This document shows, one piece after another, positions 16,572 through 23,829 of a DNA stretch of 33,723 bases. Under the pieces are notes generated by a model. The model was not told where the DNA came from. It saw nothing but the letters and a program-made list of their open reading frames with translations, and did no database searches. The position numbers were made by a program, and so were the translations under genes. Source of the stretch: Deltaproteobacteria bacterium (GTDB taxonomy: Bacteria > Desulfobacterota > BSN033 > UBA1163); NCBI GenBank assembly GCA_016875195.1, contig VGRY01000048.1:1-33723 (forward strand). Direction: 5' to 3'. Within the stretch, counting starts at the first letter, position 1, and every line of letters begins with the position of its first letter.

Positions 16572-16607
16572 TTGTACCTAAAATTGCGAACGCAATTTTA
16601 GGTACAA
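16572..16607. repeat. 36-bp palindrome, copy 2 of the GTACCTAAAATTGCG repeat
   Basis: Perfect 17-bp arms (TTGTACCTAAAATTGCG and complement) around a two-base AA centre. The 32-bp core is identical to the copy at 4451-4490 except at the two central bases. The flanks differ, so it is a dispersed repeat unit and not part of a longer duplication. It lies in the gap upstream of one radical SAM gene and downstream of another. Confidence 0.9.
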
Positions 16608-16650
16608 TATTTAAATTAGCTTGGAATAATAATTCAATTCCTGCCTTTTT

Positions 16651-17406
16651 TCAAAATATTAAAGAAACAGGAATTCCTTTTTTCTCAAACTCTTCCTTCA
16701 ACTCCACGCCAACACCTTTAAAATAATCATCCGAGAGATAAAACTCCAGTTCTTTTTTACGGTAGAACCCTATCACCTTATTTGGGTAATTCATTTTATC
16801 AATGAGGATTTCATCCACCGCCCCTTCCAGCATTTCAACCAATGCTTTTGAGTCCATGGGGAGCAGCGGCCCAATGAAGGCGTAGGTCTTCACCTTTTCC
16901 ATATGAAGAGTTTTTAATGCCTTCACCCTGGACTCAATCGTGGGAGAGTTTGGTTCAAAGATCTTTTTCGCGCTCTCATCGTTTGTGCCAATAGAAAATC
17001 CTACCTCGATATCATGAAACTGATTAAACAGGTCTATATCCCTGAGGCAGAGAGGTGACCGGGTCAACAGGTTGACCGGAAATTGTTTCTCCAAAAGGAT
17101 TTCGAGACATCTTCGAACTATCTCATATTTTTTTTCAACGGGTTGATAGGGATCGGTGACTGTGCTGATCGCTACGACTCCCGGTATTGCCCTATTCAAT
17201 TGTTTCTTCAGCAGGGAAGGAGCGTTGATTTTGACATCCACAAAGCTGCCCCAGGGTTCTTTGTGGCCAGTAAACCGCTTCATGAAACTTGCATAACAGT
17301 AACGACACCCGTGCCCGCACCCTACATATGGATTCATACAGTAGTCAAAACCGGAGATCGCCGTTCGTGTAAGTACAGTTTTTGCAAGAATTTCTCGTAC
17401 CTTCAT
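16651..17406 (-). CDS. radical SAM protein, spore-photoproduct-lyase-related (COG1533)
   Basis: 251-aa radical SAM protein. MNPYVGCGHGCRYCYASFMKRF carries the canonical C-x3-C-x2-C motif in the NPY-GC-H-C-YC-YA context characteristic of COG1533 proteins. Further landmarks are VVAISTVTDPYQPVEKKYEIVRRCLEIL, VNLLTRSPLCLRDIDL and VGFSIGTNDESAKKIFEPNSPTIESRVKAL. It lacks the longer domains of true spore photoproduct lyases. The reaction is unknown. The ATG at 17406 has only weak ribosome-binding potential. It is downstream of, and in the same direction as, a membrane-protein gene but is separated from it by 72 bases. Confidence 0.88.
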   Translation of the reverse strand: MKVREILAKTVLTRTAISGFDYCMNPYVGCGHGCRYCYASFMKRFTGHKEPWGSFVDVKINAPSLLKKQLNRAIPGVVAISTVTDPYQPVEKKYEIVRRCLEILLEKQFPVNLLTRSPLCLRDIDLFNQFHDIEVGFSIGTNDESAKKIFEPNSPTIESRVKALKTLHMEKVKTYAFIGPLLPMDSKALVEMLEGAVDEILIDKMNYPNKVIGFYRKKELEFYLSDDYFKGVGVELKEEFEKKGIPVSLIF

Positions 17407-17478
17407 AAGATCATTATGGATTCAAGAGACTAAGGATTCAAGGAAAAAATTAAATGGGGCTGGTTGGGATTATTTTAT

Positions 17479-18237
17479 CTATTGGATGGGCAAATCAGGT
17501 GATGGGGAAAGAAAATCCAGGGTTCTTTTCTGGGGGGAGAGGTCGCCCCTGTGGGAGTATATCTTCTGAAAGAATGCAAAGATATCAATCTCCCCTCTCT
17601 TGGCTTTCTGCCAGAGTCCGTAGAGATGATGTGCGGTGATAAAGCTGACATTATACTGAACGAGAAAATCTGTTAACTCTTTTGAGATATGGGCCGCTTT
17701 CTCTCTGTCGGCAAGGGTAAGGCGAACATGGGTACTCGCAACGATGATGGATTTTTCGCCTTCCTTTTTCTCTTTTTCGAATTGAAGAAGTCGGGTGATC
17801 TTGGGATGTGCTCGATCTGCTTCCTCTTCGTACATCATGACCTGTAACCCAAAAGACCTCTGCGTATTGGGCACTTTGATAATCCGATCAACAGAATGAT
17901 ATTGAATCCCGGGGGTGATCGCAAAACCCAGATCTTTGAAGATTGCATGAATCGTGTCCAGCAAGAGCAATTCGTTTTTAGGCCAGAGGAGCGTCTCAAT
18001 GGTGAAAAAGTCCTGTTCCTTAATGGTAGTCGAATCTTTATGAGAAAACTTATCAATCTCTGATTTTAAAAATTCCTTCCTGGCCATCTCTTTTTCAGAT
18101 GATGTTCTTTCCAACCGACCTATGATAAACATCAGAACAAGGCAAGCCAGAGGGATAATGAGTCTTGTCTCTTCCTCATGGGTGACGGCAACATAAATCG
18201 CAATCACGGTTAGAATGAGCTGTAAAAAAAGCAACAT
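17479..18237 (-). CDS. hypothetical membrane-anchored protein with soluble C-terminal domain
   Basis: 252 aa. Two adjacent hydrophobic segments at the N-terminus (LLFLQLILTVIAIYVAV and LIIPLACLVLMFIIGRL) form a hairpin anchor. A short charged linker is followed by a globular domain with alternating strands and helices (LLLLDTIHAIFKDLGFAITPG, SFGLQVMMYEEEADRAHPKI, KSIIVASTHVRLTLADREKA). The layout recalls membrane-anchored nuclease-fold or sensory proteins, but I see no diagnostic catalytic motif and assign no function. Shine-Dalgarno AAAGGGA before ATG. The 219-base gap upstream contains only an AACCAA-A-TTGGTT inverted repeat (18278-18290), a possible operator. Confidence 0.8.
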   Translation of the reverse strand: MLLFLQLILTVIAIYVAVTHEEETRLIIPLACLVLMFIIGRLERTSSEKEMARKEFLKSEIDKFSHKDSTTIKEQDFFTIETLLWPKNELLLLDTIHAIFKDLGFAITPGIQYHSVDRIIKVPNTQRSFGLQVMMYEEEADRAHPKITRLLQFEKEKKEGEKSIIVASTHVRLTLADREKAAHISKELTDFLVQYNVSFITAHHLYGLWQKAKRGEIDIFAFFQKIYSHRGDLSPQKRTLDFLSPSPDLPIQ

Positions 18238-18456
18238 TGCCTGTCCCTTTTAAATAGAGTGTGATTCCAATGTGTTAAACCAAATTGGTTAAAGCAATTT
18301 CTATACCAACAAGGCTCAACAAAAAATTCATTAATATTATCAAATTGTTAGACTATTAAATCTGTGCTGTGTTTAAAATGCCCCTAACTATCTTTCATAA
18401 TTTGAACGAAAAATGTCATCCTAAGCTATCTGAATGAGTGGGATATCTCAAGAATT

Positions 18457-18633
18457 TCATTTAAAACAACCCAACTGGCACTGGGTGACACGGATATTGA
18501 TTTCGTTCAGAATCTCCCCCATTTTCTTCTTTGAAATCCCAAAATCTTCAGCGATCTTAAAACAGACCGCACAGGGGAGTTTCCCGTCTTTTGATTTTTT
18601 TAAAATGGCCTCTTCCAATTTTTTCCGACCCAT
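18457..18633 (-). CDS. small conserved-looking Cys-rich helix-turn-helix-like protein (58 aa)
   Basis: Short gene, translated by hand. It begins MGRKKLEEAILKKSKDGKLP, continues CAVCFKIAEDFGISKKKMGE with a helix-turn-helix-like pattern, and ends VTQCQLGCFK. Four cysteines are arranged as C-x2-C and C-x3-C. A strong Shine-Dalgarno (GAGGAG, six bases before ATG) supports expression. I recall similar short proteins ending in CQLGCF in anaerobic bacteria, but no function is known to me; a metal-binding or redox-sensing DNA-binding role is only an inference. It lies 38 bases after the LeuA-type domain gene, same strand, possibly one operon. Confidence 0.8.
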   Translation of the reverse strand: MGRKKLEEAILKKSKDGKLPCAVCFKIAEDFGISKKKMGEILNEINIRVTQCQLGCFK

Positions 18634-18671
18634 AGTGAACTCCTCTTGATTGTCTCCTCAGGGTGACTGCC

Positions 18672-19130
18672 CTATTTCCCTTCTGCCTCTTTGGATATAT
18701 AAATCCCGTATTCAAACCCATCCACCAATGCCAGGAAAGAGGCTTTACAGATATTTTCAGAAAATGCTTTGACCCTCCATGCGTCTTTCCCATTGCTAAA
18801 CAGAATCTCCACTTCCACCCCTGCTGCGGTTCCGGCACCAGGATCAAAAATTCTGGAACTGAAATCAATTAATTTAATCTGATCCACTTCAGGAAATATG
18901 GATTTGAGCGACTTCTTTAACACTTTGGCGAGTGCATCGACCGGCCCGGCCCCCGTATCCGCTTCATGCATCTCTTTCCCACTGGCCTTGAGCATAATAG
19001 TGGCCTCAGGCTGGATGCCATCATCAATCAACCGGTAGTTACCGATAATCTCAAAATGAGGTCTATAACCGGACATTGACCTCAAAAGGTTTAAGATCTT
19101 GGTCGCATCTTTGACTCTCTCCTCAACCAA
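18672..19130 (-). CDS. stand-alone LeuA allosteric (dimer) domain protein
   Basis: 152 aa matching only the C-terminal regulatory domain found in 2-isopropylmalate synthase and (R)-citramalate synthase (LeuA_dimer, PF08502). Segments include PEATIMLKASGKEMHEADTGAGPVDALAKVLKK, IKLIDFSSRIFDPGAGTAAGVEVEI, and VKAFSENICKASFLALVDGFEYG. The catalytic barrel is absent and no remnant of it lies upstream. It starts with TTG, supported by a strong GGAGGTGAGC immediately before it, so it looks like a deliberately expressed small protein and not debris. It could bind Leu/Ile or act as a regulatory partner. It is divergent from the aldolase gene. Confidence 0.85.
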   Translation of the reverse strand: MVEERVKDATKILNLLRSMSGYRPHFEIIGNYRLIDDGIQPEATIMLKASGKEMHEADTGAGPVDALAKVLKKSLKSIFPEVDQIKLIDFSSRIFDPGAGTAAGVEVEILFSNGKDAWRVKAFSENICKASFLALVDGFEYGIYISKEAEGK

Positions 19131-19271
19131 AGCTCACCTCCAGATGTTCCTCAGATTGGAAACCATCCTAACTCATTAATTTTTGATATTAAATTCAAAT
19201 TTGTTAAAGTTGTCAAGATAAATTATAATGAGATAAAAAAGAAACCTTCAATTTATTATTAAAGGAGAAAA

Positions 19272-20153
19272 ATGATGAAACTTCATGGCGTCCTGCCCCC
19301 GATTACCACCCCTTTTCAAAAGGGAGCGCTGGCTCTCGATAAATTGAAAGAGAATTTCAATAAGTGGAATAAAACCGGACTCTCTGGTTATCTTGTCCTT
19401 GGTTCTAATGGAGAGGCCGTCTATCTGAATGAAAAAGAGAAGATGAAAGTCATGAAAGCATCGAGGGAATCGATTCCCGAATCAAAGGTGATGATCGTTG
19501 GAACAGGGGCAGAATCCACCCAGGAGACCATCCATTTTAACCAGCAGGCCGCAAAAATTGGGGCCGATTTCGGCCTTGTTGTCACTCCTTCCTACTTCAA
19601 GGGTTCGATGAAACCCCAGATTCTTTACGACCACTTTGTCGCCGTGGCAGATGCGTCAAAGATCGGCATCCTTCTCTACAATGTCCCCCAATTTACCGGG
19701 GTCAATATGGACGCGGAACTGGTTGCAAAATTGTCCTTCCATCCTAACATCGTCGGAATTAAAGATAGCTCCGGAAACATCGGCCAACTGAACGATATCA
19801 TCCATCTCTCGAAAAAGGGATTTGCGGTCTTTGTCGGGTCAGCGCCCGTCTTCTTCCCCGCCCTCTGTATCGGGGCAGTAGGAGGAATTCTCGCAGTGGC
19901 AAATGCCGTTCCTGCCGAATGTGTCCGAATTCAAAGCCTCTATCAGCAGGGGAAACTGGCTGATGCAACCGCATTGCAAAACCGGTTAACCCCTCTTGCT
20001 AAAGCAGTAACAATGAAGTACGGGATCGGAGGTTTGAAGATGGCGATGGATCTTGCAACTTATTTCGGCGGAGATCCAAGGCTTCCTCTGAAAAGACCCG
20101 GAAAAGAGGTAGAAGAAGAGTTGAAGAAGTTATTTATACAACTGGGAAAATAA
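19272..20153 (+). CDS. DapA/HOGA-family aldolase (class I, N-acetylneuraminate lyase superfamily)
   Basis: 293-aa TIM-barrel aldolase. The Schiff-base Lys is in VGIKDSSGNI (Lys164) and the catalytic Tyr in LLYNVPQFTG (Tyr136). GSNGEAVYL replaces the GTTGE loop of typical dihydrodipicolinate synthase. The sequence VGTGAESTQETI, VVTPSYFKGSM and HPNIVGIKDSSG resembles eukaryotic 4-hydroxy-2-oxoglutarate aldolase (HOGA1) more than E. coli DapA, so cleavage of a 2-oxo acid is at least as likely as lysine biosynthesis. AAAGGAG precedes two adjacent ATGs (19272 and 19275). No other lysine gene is nearby. Confidence 0.87.
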   Translation: MMKLHGVLPPITTPFQKGALALDKLKENFNKWNKTGLSGYLVLGSNGEAVYLNEKEKMKVMKASRESIPESKVMIVGTGAESTQETIHFNQQAAKIGADFGLVVTPSYFKGSMKPQILYDHFVAVADASKIGILLYNVPQFTGVNMDAELVAKLSFHPNIVGIKDSSGNIGQLNDIIHLSKKGFAVFVGSAPVFFPALCIGAVGGILAVANAVPAECVRIQSLYQQGKLADATALQNRLTPLAKAVTMKYGIGGLKMAMDLATYFGGDPRLPLKRPGKEVEEELKKLFIQLGK

Positions 20154-20170
20154 GTCAACGATAGTAACCT

Positions 20171-20192
20171 CTATACGTCTACTATACGTCTA
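20171..20192. repeat. tandem 11-bp repeat CTATACGTCTA x2
   Basis: Two exact head-to-tail copies just after the aldolase stop. Confidence 0.8.
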
Positions 20193-20198
20193 TCTGCT

Positions 20199-20266
20199 GT
20201 TATTGCATTAAATCCCTTGGGGTTATATTCCCCGCTGCTTGCGGCGGGGTAATTCATCGCAATAAC
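20199..20266. repeat. nested palindrome GTTATTGC...GCAATAAC with CCCCGC hairpin
   Basis: Outer arms GTTATTGC and GCAATAAC surround an inner G/C-rich hairpin (CCCCGCTGC-TT-GCGGCGGGG, one wobble pair). It lies between the convergent aldolase and exported nitroreductase genes. It could terminate transcription structurally but has no T-run. Confidence 0.75.
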
Positions 20267-20300
20267 ATAATTAAATTCCCCCATATCTTTCTCCTTAGCG

Positions 20301-20990
20301 TCATCCCTTGGGATACCCCACACACTGGGCGAGAACAATCTTTTGGTCGGACCGAAGCTTCATGGATTTGGCCAGGGTCGGACGATCAATCAAGGCTCTT
20401 ACAACCGTGGATAGCCCTTCTGATGCGCAGAAGAGATAGACGTTCTGGCTGATGAATCCGGTGTGGGCCCCTGCAAAGAGGCTCTTTTCATCTTCCGGAA
20501 CATTGCCCATCTTGGTCAGGTCTGCTACATAGACGAGGTTGATTGGCGCCTCCTTGACGAAGGGTTGTGTGCCGGTCAAGGCACGGAGATCCTCCGCAAC
20601 CACGAGCTTCAAGGCGTGTGCTTTAACATCGTAAAGGTACGTCCCCTCCGCCATACAGATATAGACATCAATGTCCTGTCGGTTTCGTGCAGTAGGTGCT
20701 GTCCGTCTGCCATCAGGTCGATTGATGCCGAATGCAGCCCACAGCAGATTGGAAATCACCTCCTGGGGAAGTTGGCCCGGCCGGTATTCTCTATGGGACT
20801 TCCTTTCTTTTAGAAGCCGCATCAAGGCTTTCTCGCCATCGACATGGGGTTTGGGAAGTGCCGAAGCCCCTGCTTCGCTAACCAACGTGAAACGGGGAGA
20901 AGGAAGGAAGAATGTCCCTCCCGCCACGATCGCCGAACCGGTAGTCGCTGTTGCCTTCAAAAACTCCCTTCGGTTGATTTTTGTTTTCAT
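20301..20990 (-). CDS. Tat-exported nitroreductase-fold protein (SagB-type)
   Basis: 229 aa with an N-terminal twin-arginine signal (NRREFLKATATTGSAIVAGG), so it is predicted to be exported folded, with its flavin. The mature part is a nitroreductase fold of the SagB/ThcOx group: LLKERKSHREYRPGQLPQEVISNLLWAAFGINRPDGRRTAPTARN, then VYICMAEGTYLYD, and SQNVYLFCASEGLSTVVR. In the SagB-type context such oxidases act on azoline rings, but stand-alone periplasmic members are uncharacterised. Strong GGAGG before ATG. Electron partner unknown. Confidence 0.87.
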   Translation of the reverse strand: MKTKINRREFLKATATTGSAIVAGGTFFLPSPRFTLVSEAGASALPKPHVDGEKALMRLLKERKSHREYRPGQLPQEVISNLLWAAFGINRPDGRRTAPTARNRQDIDVYICMAEGTYLYDVKAHALKLVVAEDLRALTGTQPFVKEAPINLVYVADLTKMGNVPEDEKSLFAGAHTGFISQNVYLFCASEGLSTVVRALIDRPTLAKSMKLRSDQKIVLAQCVGYPKG

Positions 20991-21014
20991 CTAAACCTCC
21001 ATGAAAGAATGAAA

Positions 21015-22080
21015 TTAGGGGACGTTGATGAAATCTGTGAATTTAATCGCCTCCCATTTTTTGAATTGCCTTGACAACGGCTGATCCACATACTCCCACA
21101 TGCCTTGCTATTTCTGCCATCGGTACTCCTTTTTCATGGCTTAAATGAGAGGAGATCTTTGCCCTTAATCTCGATACTTCCCTTCTCTGGCCCCCATTCC
21201 GAAGTTCCTCCTCTCCTACCCCCTCTTCCTTGCACATCCTCTTGATAACATCGTCAATCGATCTTTTCCTTTCTCCAAGTTTCAGCTGCCGTCGCAAGCT
21301 CCGATCCGCCTCCCTCAAAATATCTTGGACGAAATCTTCCCCGCCCAAAATACGCGCATCGTGTTTAATATCCTTTCTTGACTCTCGCAGAGAAAGCACC
21401 TGTGACCAACCGCCGAGGCTTCGAATCAGCCCTCCCCCAACCAGATCCAGCCGCCTCCCCTGCTGCTTTCCCTCTCCCATAAACTTCCGGTAAACTCGAA
21501 TCGCCTTTTTCGTCTCTTCACTGAACTGCCTGAGGACATATTTCGTCTCCTGCCAATGGTTCTTTCTCCTCCTGGTCAGGACGCCATGACCGCACCATGG
21601 GTATCCTTCCAACTCTTCTATACTCTTCACAATCCCTGCCCTTAAAGGATTCAAATGAATGTAGCGAACCAGTTCCATTAGATAAGGGTCCTCTTCACAG
21701 ACAATAGATTTATAACGATTCTGAAACAGATGACCGTTTCTGCGATGTCTCAAATTATATCGAACCGCATAACCCGTCAAAAGTCGCCGCATAAATTTAG
21801 AAATTCCCTTAGGACCGCTGAATATCAAGAGGTGGATGTGATTTTCCATGAGAGCCCAAGCCAGCACTCTCGTTTGGGTCATTCCCACCAATTGACTGAC
21901 CCGAGAGACAAAATCTTGCCGGTCCTGGTCGTCAAGAAATATTGGGCAACCTTCAATTCCCCGTACCATCACATGGTGAAGGATTCCGGGTGCGTCTAAT
22001 CTCGCTTGCCGTGGCATAAAAACCTTTTATCACAATTACCAATCAATGTAAAGTGATGATTTTCAGCAACGTCCCCTAAA
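21015..22080. mobile_element. candidate REP-associated transposase element bounded by inverted repeats
   Basis: The left end TTAGGGGACGTTGATGAAATC (21015-21035) and the complement of the right end (22058-22080) read TTAGGGGACGTTG(A/C)TGAAA, so the ends are inverted copies about 19 bp long with one difference. They flank a single gene, the Y1 (HUH) transposase. The right end overlaps the last codons and stop of the neighbouring membrane-protein gene. No target-site duplication is apparent, as expected for HUH enzymes. Confidence 0.75.
21043..22017 (-). CDS. REP-associated tyrosine transposase (Y1/HUH superfamily) with C-terminal DNA-binding extension
   Basis: 324 aa. Begins MPRQARLDAPGILHHVMVRG, the classic TnpA-REP N-terminus. 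The HUH metal motif is ENHIHLLIF (His60, His62) and the nucleophilic Tyr is in ELVRYIHLNPLRAG (Tyr119). GHLFQNRYKS is also conserved. Residues ~150-324 are an extension ending in SSHLSHEKGVPMAEIARHVGVCGSAVVKAI, a helix-turn-helix resembling the DnaA C-terminal DNA-binding domain, frequent in longer members of this family. Enzymes of this group cut single-stranded palindromic repeats. The ORF is intact, so it may be active, and it is a candidate source for some of the palindromes around it. Confidence 0.93.
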   Translation of the reverse strand: MPRQARLDAPGILHHVMVRGIEGCPIFLDDQDRQDFVSRVSQLVGMTQTRVLAWALMENHIHLLIFSGPKGISKFMRRLLTGYAVRYNLRHRRNGHLFQNRYKSIVCEEDPYLMELVRYIHLNPLRAGIVKSIEELEGYPWCGHGVLTRRRKNHWQETKYVLRQFSEETKKAIRVYRKFMGEGKQQGRRLDLVGGGLIRSLGGWSQVLSLRESRKDIKHDARILGGEDFVQDILREADRSLRRQLKLGERKRSIDDVIKRMCKEEGVGEEELRNGGQRREVSRLRAKISSHLSHEKGVPMAEIARHVGVCGSAVVKAIQKMGGD

Positions 22081-22405
22081 ACTTTTTGCCCTTTCGGATG
22101 TCGAAGTCTGCGAGAATGCGACTATATGACATTCGGAAAACGAATCTGGCGAGGCCGATATCATAGCAAAGCATCAACACGAGCCATAGCGCGCCTACAA
22201 CCACACCATCGGTCATGGTGGCTGGCGCGATCCATGGAATCGAGATCCAGCCGATTACCAGAATCACTGCCGATCCACTGAATACGGCGATGCGACGGGC
22301 CACCCTGTCGCCAACGCGAGGGCTGAGGAGCCTTGCTCGCAGGATGCCGTGCAATGTCTCGGCACATGCGATTCCGATCCATATGAGGAATGCCCTAAGT
22401 ATCAT
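22076..22405 (-). CDS. small membrane protein, C-terminus probably cut by the transposase element
   Basis: 109 aa with about three hydrophobic segments (ILRAFLIWIGIACAETLHGIL, IAVFSGSAVILVIGWISIPWI, DGVVVGALWLVLMLCYDIG) and a positively charged ETLHGILRARLLSPRVGDRVARR loop. I recall related hypothetical proteins that end with a further hydrophobic segment after a D(Y/F)D(I/L)R(R/K)G motif. Here DFDIRKG is followed at once by KKF and a stop lying in the right terminal repeat of the transposase element, so the last segment seems to be missing. Function unknown. Weak ribosome-binding site. Confidence 0.65.
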   Translation of the reverse strand: MILRAFLIWIGIACAETLHGILRARLLSPRVGDRVARRIAVFSGSAVILVIGWISIPWIAPATMTDGVVVGALWLVLMLCYDIGLARFVFRMSYSRILADFDIRKGKKF

Positions 22406-22453
22406 CTTGTATCGTTTTCCCTGGGCTAACGTCTGAATTGAGCGGAGGCTACA

Positions 22454-22732
22454 ATGAAAGAGAAAAAGAGCGAGACATCAACCGTCCGCTCGAATGACTT
22501 GTTATCTGCTCGTGAATTACTTTCCTCTTATGCCCACGAAGCATGGAGCGGATGGATGAAATACATGTTAAAAAAAACAACTCCTGGCTTCAATGGAACA
22601 GTAATTATTCCGAGAAAATTAGTTGAAAGATGGACAAGGCAAATGAACACCAACTATCGTGATCTGCCAGAAGATGAGAAAAATAGTGATAGAGATGAAG
22701 CAGATCAAATACTTTCCATTATTAACAGATAA
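22454..22732 (+). CDS. hypothetical protein of a phage/accessory-type family
   Basis: 92-aa soluble protein. Recognisable blocks are AHEAWSGWMKYML, GTVIIPRKLVERWTRQMNTNYRDLPEDEKNSDRDEAD. I recall this pattern (W-x-GWM, ERWxRQM, LPExEKxSDRxEAD) from short conserved proteins in phages and mobile regions, but no function is known to me. The ATG has a good Shine-Dalgarno (GGAGG, five bases upstream). It is flanked by a transposase element and an integrase remnant, which supports an acquired origin. Confidence 0.8.
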   Translation: MKEKKSETSTVRSNDLLSARELLSSYAHEAWSGWMKYMLKKTTPGFNGTVIIPRKLVERWTRQMNTNYRDLPEDEKNSDRDEADQILSIINR

Positions 22733-22767
22733 CCATTGATTATCTTGCCATTTTGCCCTGATAATGT

Positions 22768-22812
22768 GATAATAATCGAGTTTTCGGGCAGTTTTGCCCG
22801 ATGCCTATTATC
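22768..22812. repeat. nested hairpin GATAATA...TATTATC with TCGGGCA/TGCCCGA
   Basis: Outer 7-bp arms GATAATA and TATTATC enclose TCGGGCA-GTTT-TGCCCGA. It lies 36 bases after the accessory gene stop and could be its terminator. The remainder of the 435-base gap (22733-23167) holds the palindrome at 22865 and the integrase remnant, and otherwise nothing I can identify. Confidence 0.6.
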
Positions 22813-22864
22813 AAAGATATCGGGCCATGGTGTTAGGGTTTTTATATGCCTGTTTCGACAAAAA

Positions 22865-22914
22865 GTCAATCCTTCGACTCTCCGGCCTGAGACCGGAGCT
22901 TGCTCTGGGTTGAC
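22865..22914. repeat. palindrome GTCAATCC...GGGTTGAC with CTCCGG hairpin
   Basis: Imperfect outer arms GTCAATCC and GGGTTGAC surround a perfect CTCCGG-CCTGAGA-CCGGAG hairpin. It resembles other dispersed G/C-rich hairpins but is seen only once here. Confidence 0.55.
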
Positions 22915-22963
22915 CCTGAGTAGCGTTCTTCACATCGCATTGAATGGAACTGGATATCGTCGA

Positions 22964-23041
22964 ATGGGTCAACAGCCGAAACTCCTCGATCAAATGCGGC
23001 AGGTACTCCGTTTGCACCACTATTCCATTCACACCGAGTGA
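22964..23041 (+). pseudogene. N-terminal remnant of an integron-type tyrosine recombinase
   Basis: 25 codons beginning ATG and ending TGA read MGQQPKLLDQMRQVLRLHHY then SIHTE. This matches the start of the SAM-like N-terminal domain of IntI-type tyrosine recombinases (pattern PKLLDQ-R-x(2)-R-x-HYS-x-RTE, normally continuing into AYxxWI). No continuation of the domain is present in any frame after the stop, and the catalytic domain is absent. The best explanation is a truncated, dead integrase. Too short for a statistical call by eye; a profile search would settle it. Confidence 0.6.
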
Positions 23042-23167
23042 TTAGAATGATAGCAACCAGATAGCATAGGCTTATAAGGTATCCTGCCTCGGCCTTTCTG
23101 AATGAAGAAATATTATCAAAAAGGATAAGAAGTTCGAGATATTTTAAAGTTCTATAGAACAAGACCT

Positions 23168-23806
23168 ATGTGGACGAGAAGAGTTGTTCTGAGAAAATCA
23201 TTCAGAGTGATGCTGGCAGGCTCTGCCACAAATTCCTTTTTGTGGAATTTTATTGCCACTTCCTGGGCTAAGGCAAGACAACTTCTGCCGAAGGGCTTTT
23301 CAAGGTTAGAGCTTAAGGAGATGAATCCCGCTGAGGTCGACAGCCGGGATCTCGAAATTGATCCTCTCGACACATTCGGAACCATGGGACCCACGGATGT
23401 CGTAGTAGATATCAAAGCTTACCGGCTAAAAATTTCAGGGAAAGTGAAACAACCCATTTCCCTCGCCTATGATGAGATTCTCCAACACCCTTCAATTACA
23501 GAAAATGTTCTTCTCATTTGTCCAGGTTTCTTTACCAACAACGGACGCTGGAGCGGCGTGAGCTTCAGGACATTGTTGATGAATGCGGTGATCCAACGGG
23601 AGTCGAAATATCTCGATGTTAAAGGAGCCTATGGAAAGGTCGTAAGAATAACTTTAAAAGATATCGATCAGAAGAGAATCTTTCTGGCCTACCGTGTCAA
23701 CGGGGCTCCTCTTCCCCAGAAACATGGCTTCCCTTTACGATTGGTCTATGAGGATGCTTATGGATATGATTGGGTAAAATATGTGGAGGAAATCGTCATC
23801 TCCTAA
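23168..23806 (+). CDS. molybdopterin-binding-fold protein (sulfite-oxidase/MsrP-like domain)
   Basis: 212 aa. After a basic, hydrophobic N-terminus (WTRRVVLRKSFRVMLAGSATNSF, possibly a weak twin-arginine signal or anchor) comes a domain of the oxidoreductase molybdopterin-binding type (PF00174). VVDIKAYRLKISGKVKQPISLAYDEIL, VLLICPGFFTNNGRWSGVSFRTLL (Cys in LICPG as the candidate Mo ligand, W-x-G-V-x-x-R-x-LL), FLAYRVNGAPLPQKHGFPLRLV and YGYDWVKYVEEI all fit. The GxPLPxxHGxPLRLV signature is diagnostic. No partner dehydrogenase or heme subunit is nearby. The start has no good ribosome-binding site. Confidence 0.85.
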   Translation: MWTRRVVLRKSFRVMLAGSATNSFLWNFIATSWAKARQLLPKGFSRLELKEMNPAEVDSRDLEIDPLDTFGTMGPTDVVVDIKAYRLKISGKVKQPISLAYDEILQHPSITENVLLICPGFFTNNGRWSGVSFRTLLMNAVIQRESKYLDVKGAYGKVVRITLKDIDQKRIFLAYRVNGAPLPQKHGFPLRLVYEDAYGYDWVKYVEEIVIS

Positions 23807-23829
23807 TTTTTGAACTTATATTCCATCGC

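Noticed and set aside
19272-20153. Straight assignment as dapA
   Set aside because: The GSNGE loop and the ESTQETI and VVTPSYFKGSM segments resemble HOGA-type aldolases more than dihydrodipicolinate synthase, and no lysine-pathway neighbour supports dapA.
22420-22445. GGCTAAC near an accessory gene, considered as an integron attC/attI core because of the nearby integrase remnant
   Set aside because: Its complement GTTAGCC does not fit the GTTRRRY core, and no paired second core with a suitable stem was found.
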